From positions 1 to 57,264 of the forward strand of contig CAZRXF010000008.1 in NCBI GenBank assembly GCA_964604015.1: a stretch of 57,264 nt of DNA, read 5' to 3'. This DNA is from CANNBR01 sp964604015. GTDB taxonomy: Bacteria; Babelota; Babeliae; Babelales; CAIQNR01. Below the pieces are notes generated by a model that saw only the letters and a program-made list of their open reading frames with translations, had not been told where the DNA came from and did no database searches. Shown piece by piece: positions 51,763-57,264 of the stretch. Each line of letters opens with the position of its first letter. Positions within the stretch are counted from its first letter, which is position 1. Both the position numbers and the translations under genes were made by a program.

Positions 51763-51982
51763 GGCAATCCTTTATCCTGTAATGTTTTTATTAGTGTACT
51801 TCCAAATGAGAATCTTGTGCAAAATCTTTCCCCTGTTTTTGGTTTTTCTTGTTCAGTTTGTTGAGGTAATTTCGGCGAGCTTTTTTGCGGTATATATAAT
51901 AAGGAAAAGAAGTTGCTGTTCGTAATGATCCGTTTATCCTAAGAAAGAGTACGTGAAAAGCATTACAGGGAAGGGTAAATGC

Positions 51983-52576
51983 GTGTCTGGGAAATTAATT
52001 GTAATATCTGCACCATCAGGAACGGGTAAGACAACACTGGTTCAAGCACTTTTACAGGAGTTTCGGGAAGAAGATGGTCTTAAGTTGGTGGTGACGTATA
52101 CAACTCGCCTTGCTAGGACTAATGAGATCCATGGGAGGGACTACCATTTTGTGACGGAAGAAGATTTTAGATTGAAGGCCGAGCAGGGCTTTTTTCTTGA
52201 ATGGATTGAGTTTTGTGGGTATCTCTATGGGTCGCCAGCATGGGTTCTTGATCCGGCCAAGCGTGGGGAGCATTCGTATATCCTAGTTTTAGATCATTCA
52301 GGGGGGCGTCGACTTAAGGAAAGTTCCGATGCGGTTTTAATTTGGATTACCCCCCCTTCCCTTGAAGAATTAGGAGGGCGTTTGGCAAAAAGAGGCAAAG
52401 ATTCTGAAGAAGTTATCAAAAAAAGATTACAAAAAGCGCAACAAGAGTTAGTTCTGGAGGCGGCTGAAAAAATGTATGCCCACCACCTAGTGAATGACCA
52501 GTTTGAACAGGCTGTCAAAGAGCTTAAAAGCCTTGTAGGACGGGTTATTGAAGGGATCGAAGATGAGCTTAAATAA
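51983..52576 (+). CDS. gmk: guanylate kinase
   Basis: 197 residues from GTG 51983, which has AAGGG 7 bases ahead; a GTG at 51953 is a weaker alternative. GKLIVISAPSGTGKTTLVQ is the P-loop; TTRLARTNEIHGRDYHFV and GFFLEWIEFCGYLYGSP are the GMP-binding signature. Phosphorylates GMP to GDP. The LID and C-terminal helices look normal. It sits upstream of the rRNA operon on the same strand. Confidence 0.95.
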   Translation: MSGKLIVISAPSGTGKTTLVQALLQEFREEDGLKLVVTYTTRLARTNEIHGRDYHFVTEEDFRLKAEQGFFLEWIEFCGYLYGSPAWVLDPAKRGEHSYILVLDHSGGRRLKESSDAVLIWITPPSLEELGGRLAKRGKDSEEVIKKRLQKAQQELVLEAAEKMYAHHLVNDQFEQAVKELKSLVGRVIEGIEDELK

Positions 52577-53002
52577 CAAAGTTAGTATTAATTTTTAAAG
52601 AAACGCGAACCGGCATAATAAAGATTTTTTCAACTTTATTTGTAAGGGAAAAGAAAAAGCTTGCATTTATCAAAATTACGGTTACAATTTGATCATCTTT
52701 TCAGGAGAAGCAGCAAACGAAACAGCAACCGGGACGAACCGAAAAGCAATTGAAATTAAGCGGTCAACAAGGCACCTAAGGTTAAAGCAAAAACAAAAAA
52801 ATAAAAGATGTTGACATTACAGTTTGTATCTGTATAATTGACTTTACTTTTAGTCAAAAAGTTACAAATAGAAAAAGTTTAAAGTTCTTTGAAATACACG
52901 AAAAATTCATTAATAAATTACAGCAAAGCACTGCGCTAGTCGCAGTAGCTATGCAAATTTGTCCACAGAGAATACGAGCGGAAAACCCAACAAGCAATTT
53001 TT
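52577..53002 (+). promoter_or_regulatory. rRNA operon leader with promoter and boxA-like site
   Basis: 426 bases without a gene. TTGACA (52811-52816), 16-base spacer and TATAAT (52833-52838) are both perfect consensus boxes. A boxA-like GTTCTTTGAAAT follows at 52884-52895; similar text recurs ahead of 23S at about 54895-54908, as expected for antitermination in rRNA transcripts. 16S begins near 53003. Confidence 0.85.
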
Positions 53003-54543
<1,541 letters not shown>

Positions 54544-54658
54544 CGAGGGAGATCATTATTCGACTGTCATTCGTGACAGATCGATAGGTGTGTTTGGGAA
54601 ACGTTAGTTTCTCTGTGGACCCTTTTTTCTTAAAGGGTTAAGACAAATTATAGAGACT

Positions 54659-54735
54659 GGGCCTATAGCTCAGCTGGATAGAGCACTCCGCTGATAACGG
54701 AGAGGTCAGTCGTTCAAGTCGACTTAGGCCCACCA
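54659..54735 (+). tRNA. tRNA-Ile (anticodon GAT)
   Basis: Acceptor GGGCCTA/TAGGCCC, encoded CCA, anticodon loop CTGATAA. In the 16S-23S spacer, a common place for this tRNA. Confidence 0.96.
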
Positions 54736-54778
54736 GTTTTTTGGGTCAAAGTAAAGACTAATATTTATAGATGGGCAT

Positions 54779-54854
54779 GGGGATGTAGCTCAGTTGGTAG
54801 AGCGTCCGCTTTGCACGCGGAAGGCCAGCGGTTCGAATCCGCTCATCTCCACCA
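54779..54854 (+). tRNA. tRNA-Ala (anticodon TGC)
   Basis: Acceptor GGGGATG/CATCTCC, encoded CCA, anticodon loop TTTGCAC. Second tRNA of the 16S-23S spacer. Confidence 0.96.
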
Positions 54855-54967
54855 AAGAATTTTTTCGTGTAGAAGAGGGACAAGTTAAATTCTTGTGATC
54901 TTTGAAATTTTTGTAAGTCAAGTTGTTTATAGAAAAATAAACTACAATTTCAATGAAATGATTTTTG

Positions 54968-57264
<2,297 letters not shown>

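Overview
The window looks like a chromosomal segment of a reduced-genome Gram-negative, host-associated bacterium. An Omp85/BamA assembly factor and two proteins with barrel-like, Phe-terminal sequences indicate an outer membrane. Many genes of no recognised function start with signal peptides, and ankyrin-type proteins, exported metalloproteases, exported HAD and GNAT enzymes and nutrient transporters are common. This style fits Candidatus Dependentiae (TM6/Babeliae), but that assignment is my inference; the complete 16S rRNA gene (about 53003-54543) would settle it.

Layout. 1-2566: minus-strand operon of a barrel-like protein, a small exported protein and the start of a RecD2-like helicase. 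2743-3468: deoxynucleoside kinase. 3602-6795: ATP synthase genes c, b, b', delta and alpha, without a, gamma, beta or epsilon, followed by an ankyrin-like protein and an exported M48 protease. 8776-9726: a rearranged tRNA-Arg locus with two GIY-YIG nuclease copies and two GC-rich inserts inside broken tRNA copies. 9830-13288: three exported HAD-fold proteins and a VOC protein with a Cys-rich tail. 13349-15515: groES-groEL with promoter and terminators. 15538-25502: exported proteins, an FtsI/FtsL-like pair and BamA. 25665-36533: cysS, exported paralogues, thioredoxins, a BI-1 family protein, ABC-F, a second HExxH protease, an ankyrin protein, an AGCS transporter, a MazG-like protein and a MutS homologue with an N-terminal signal/anchor. 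38990-42170: an 80-bp palindrome-ended element abutting tRNA-Ser, four more tRNAs, YggU, HIT and a repeat protein. 42336-52576: a large exported protein, OPT transporter, three exported GNATs in one operon, pgi, an exported double zinc-finger protein, prfB and gmk. 52811-57264: rRNA operon with a near-ideal promoter, 16S, tRNA-Ile, tRNA-Ala and partial 23S.

How it fits together. Housekeeping functions (translation, chaperonin, division transpeptidase, OM assembly, rRNA) are interleaved with envelope or secreted proteins, several as tandem paralogues. The two nutrient transporters and the nucleoside kinase fit scavenging from a host. The most unusual parts are the tRNA-associated palindromic elements with duplicated GIY-YIG genes, the exported GNAT operon, and the membrane/exported MutS-like ATPase coupled to a MazG-like protein.
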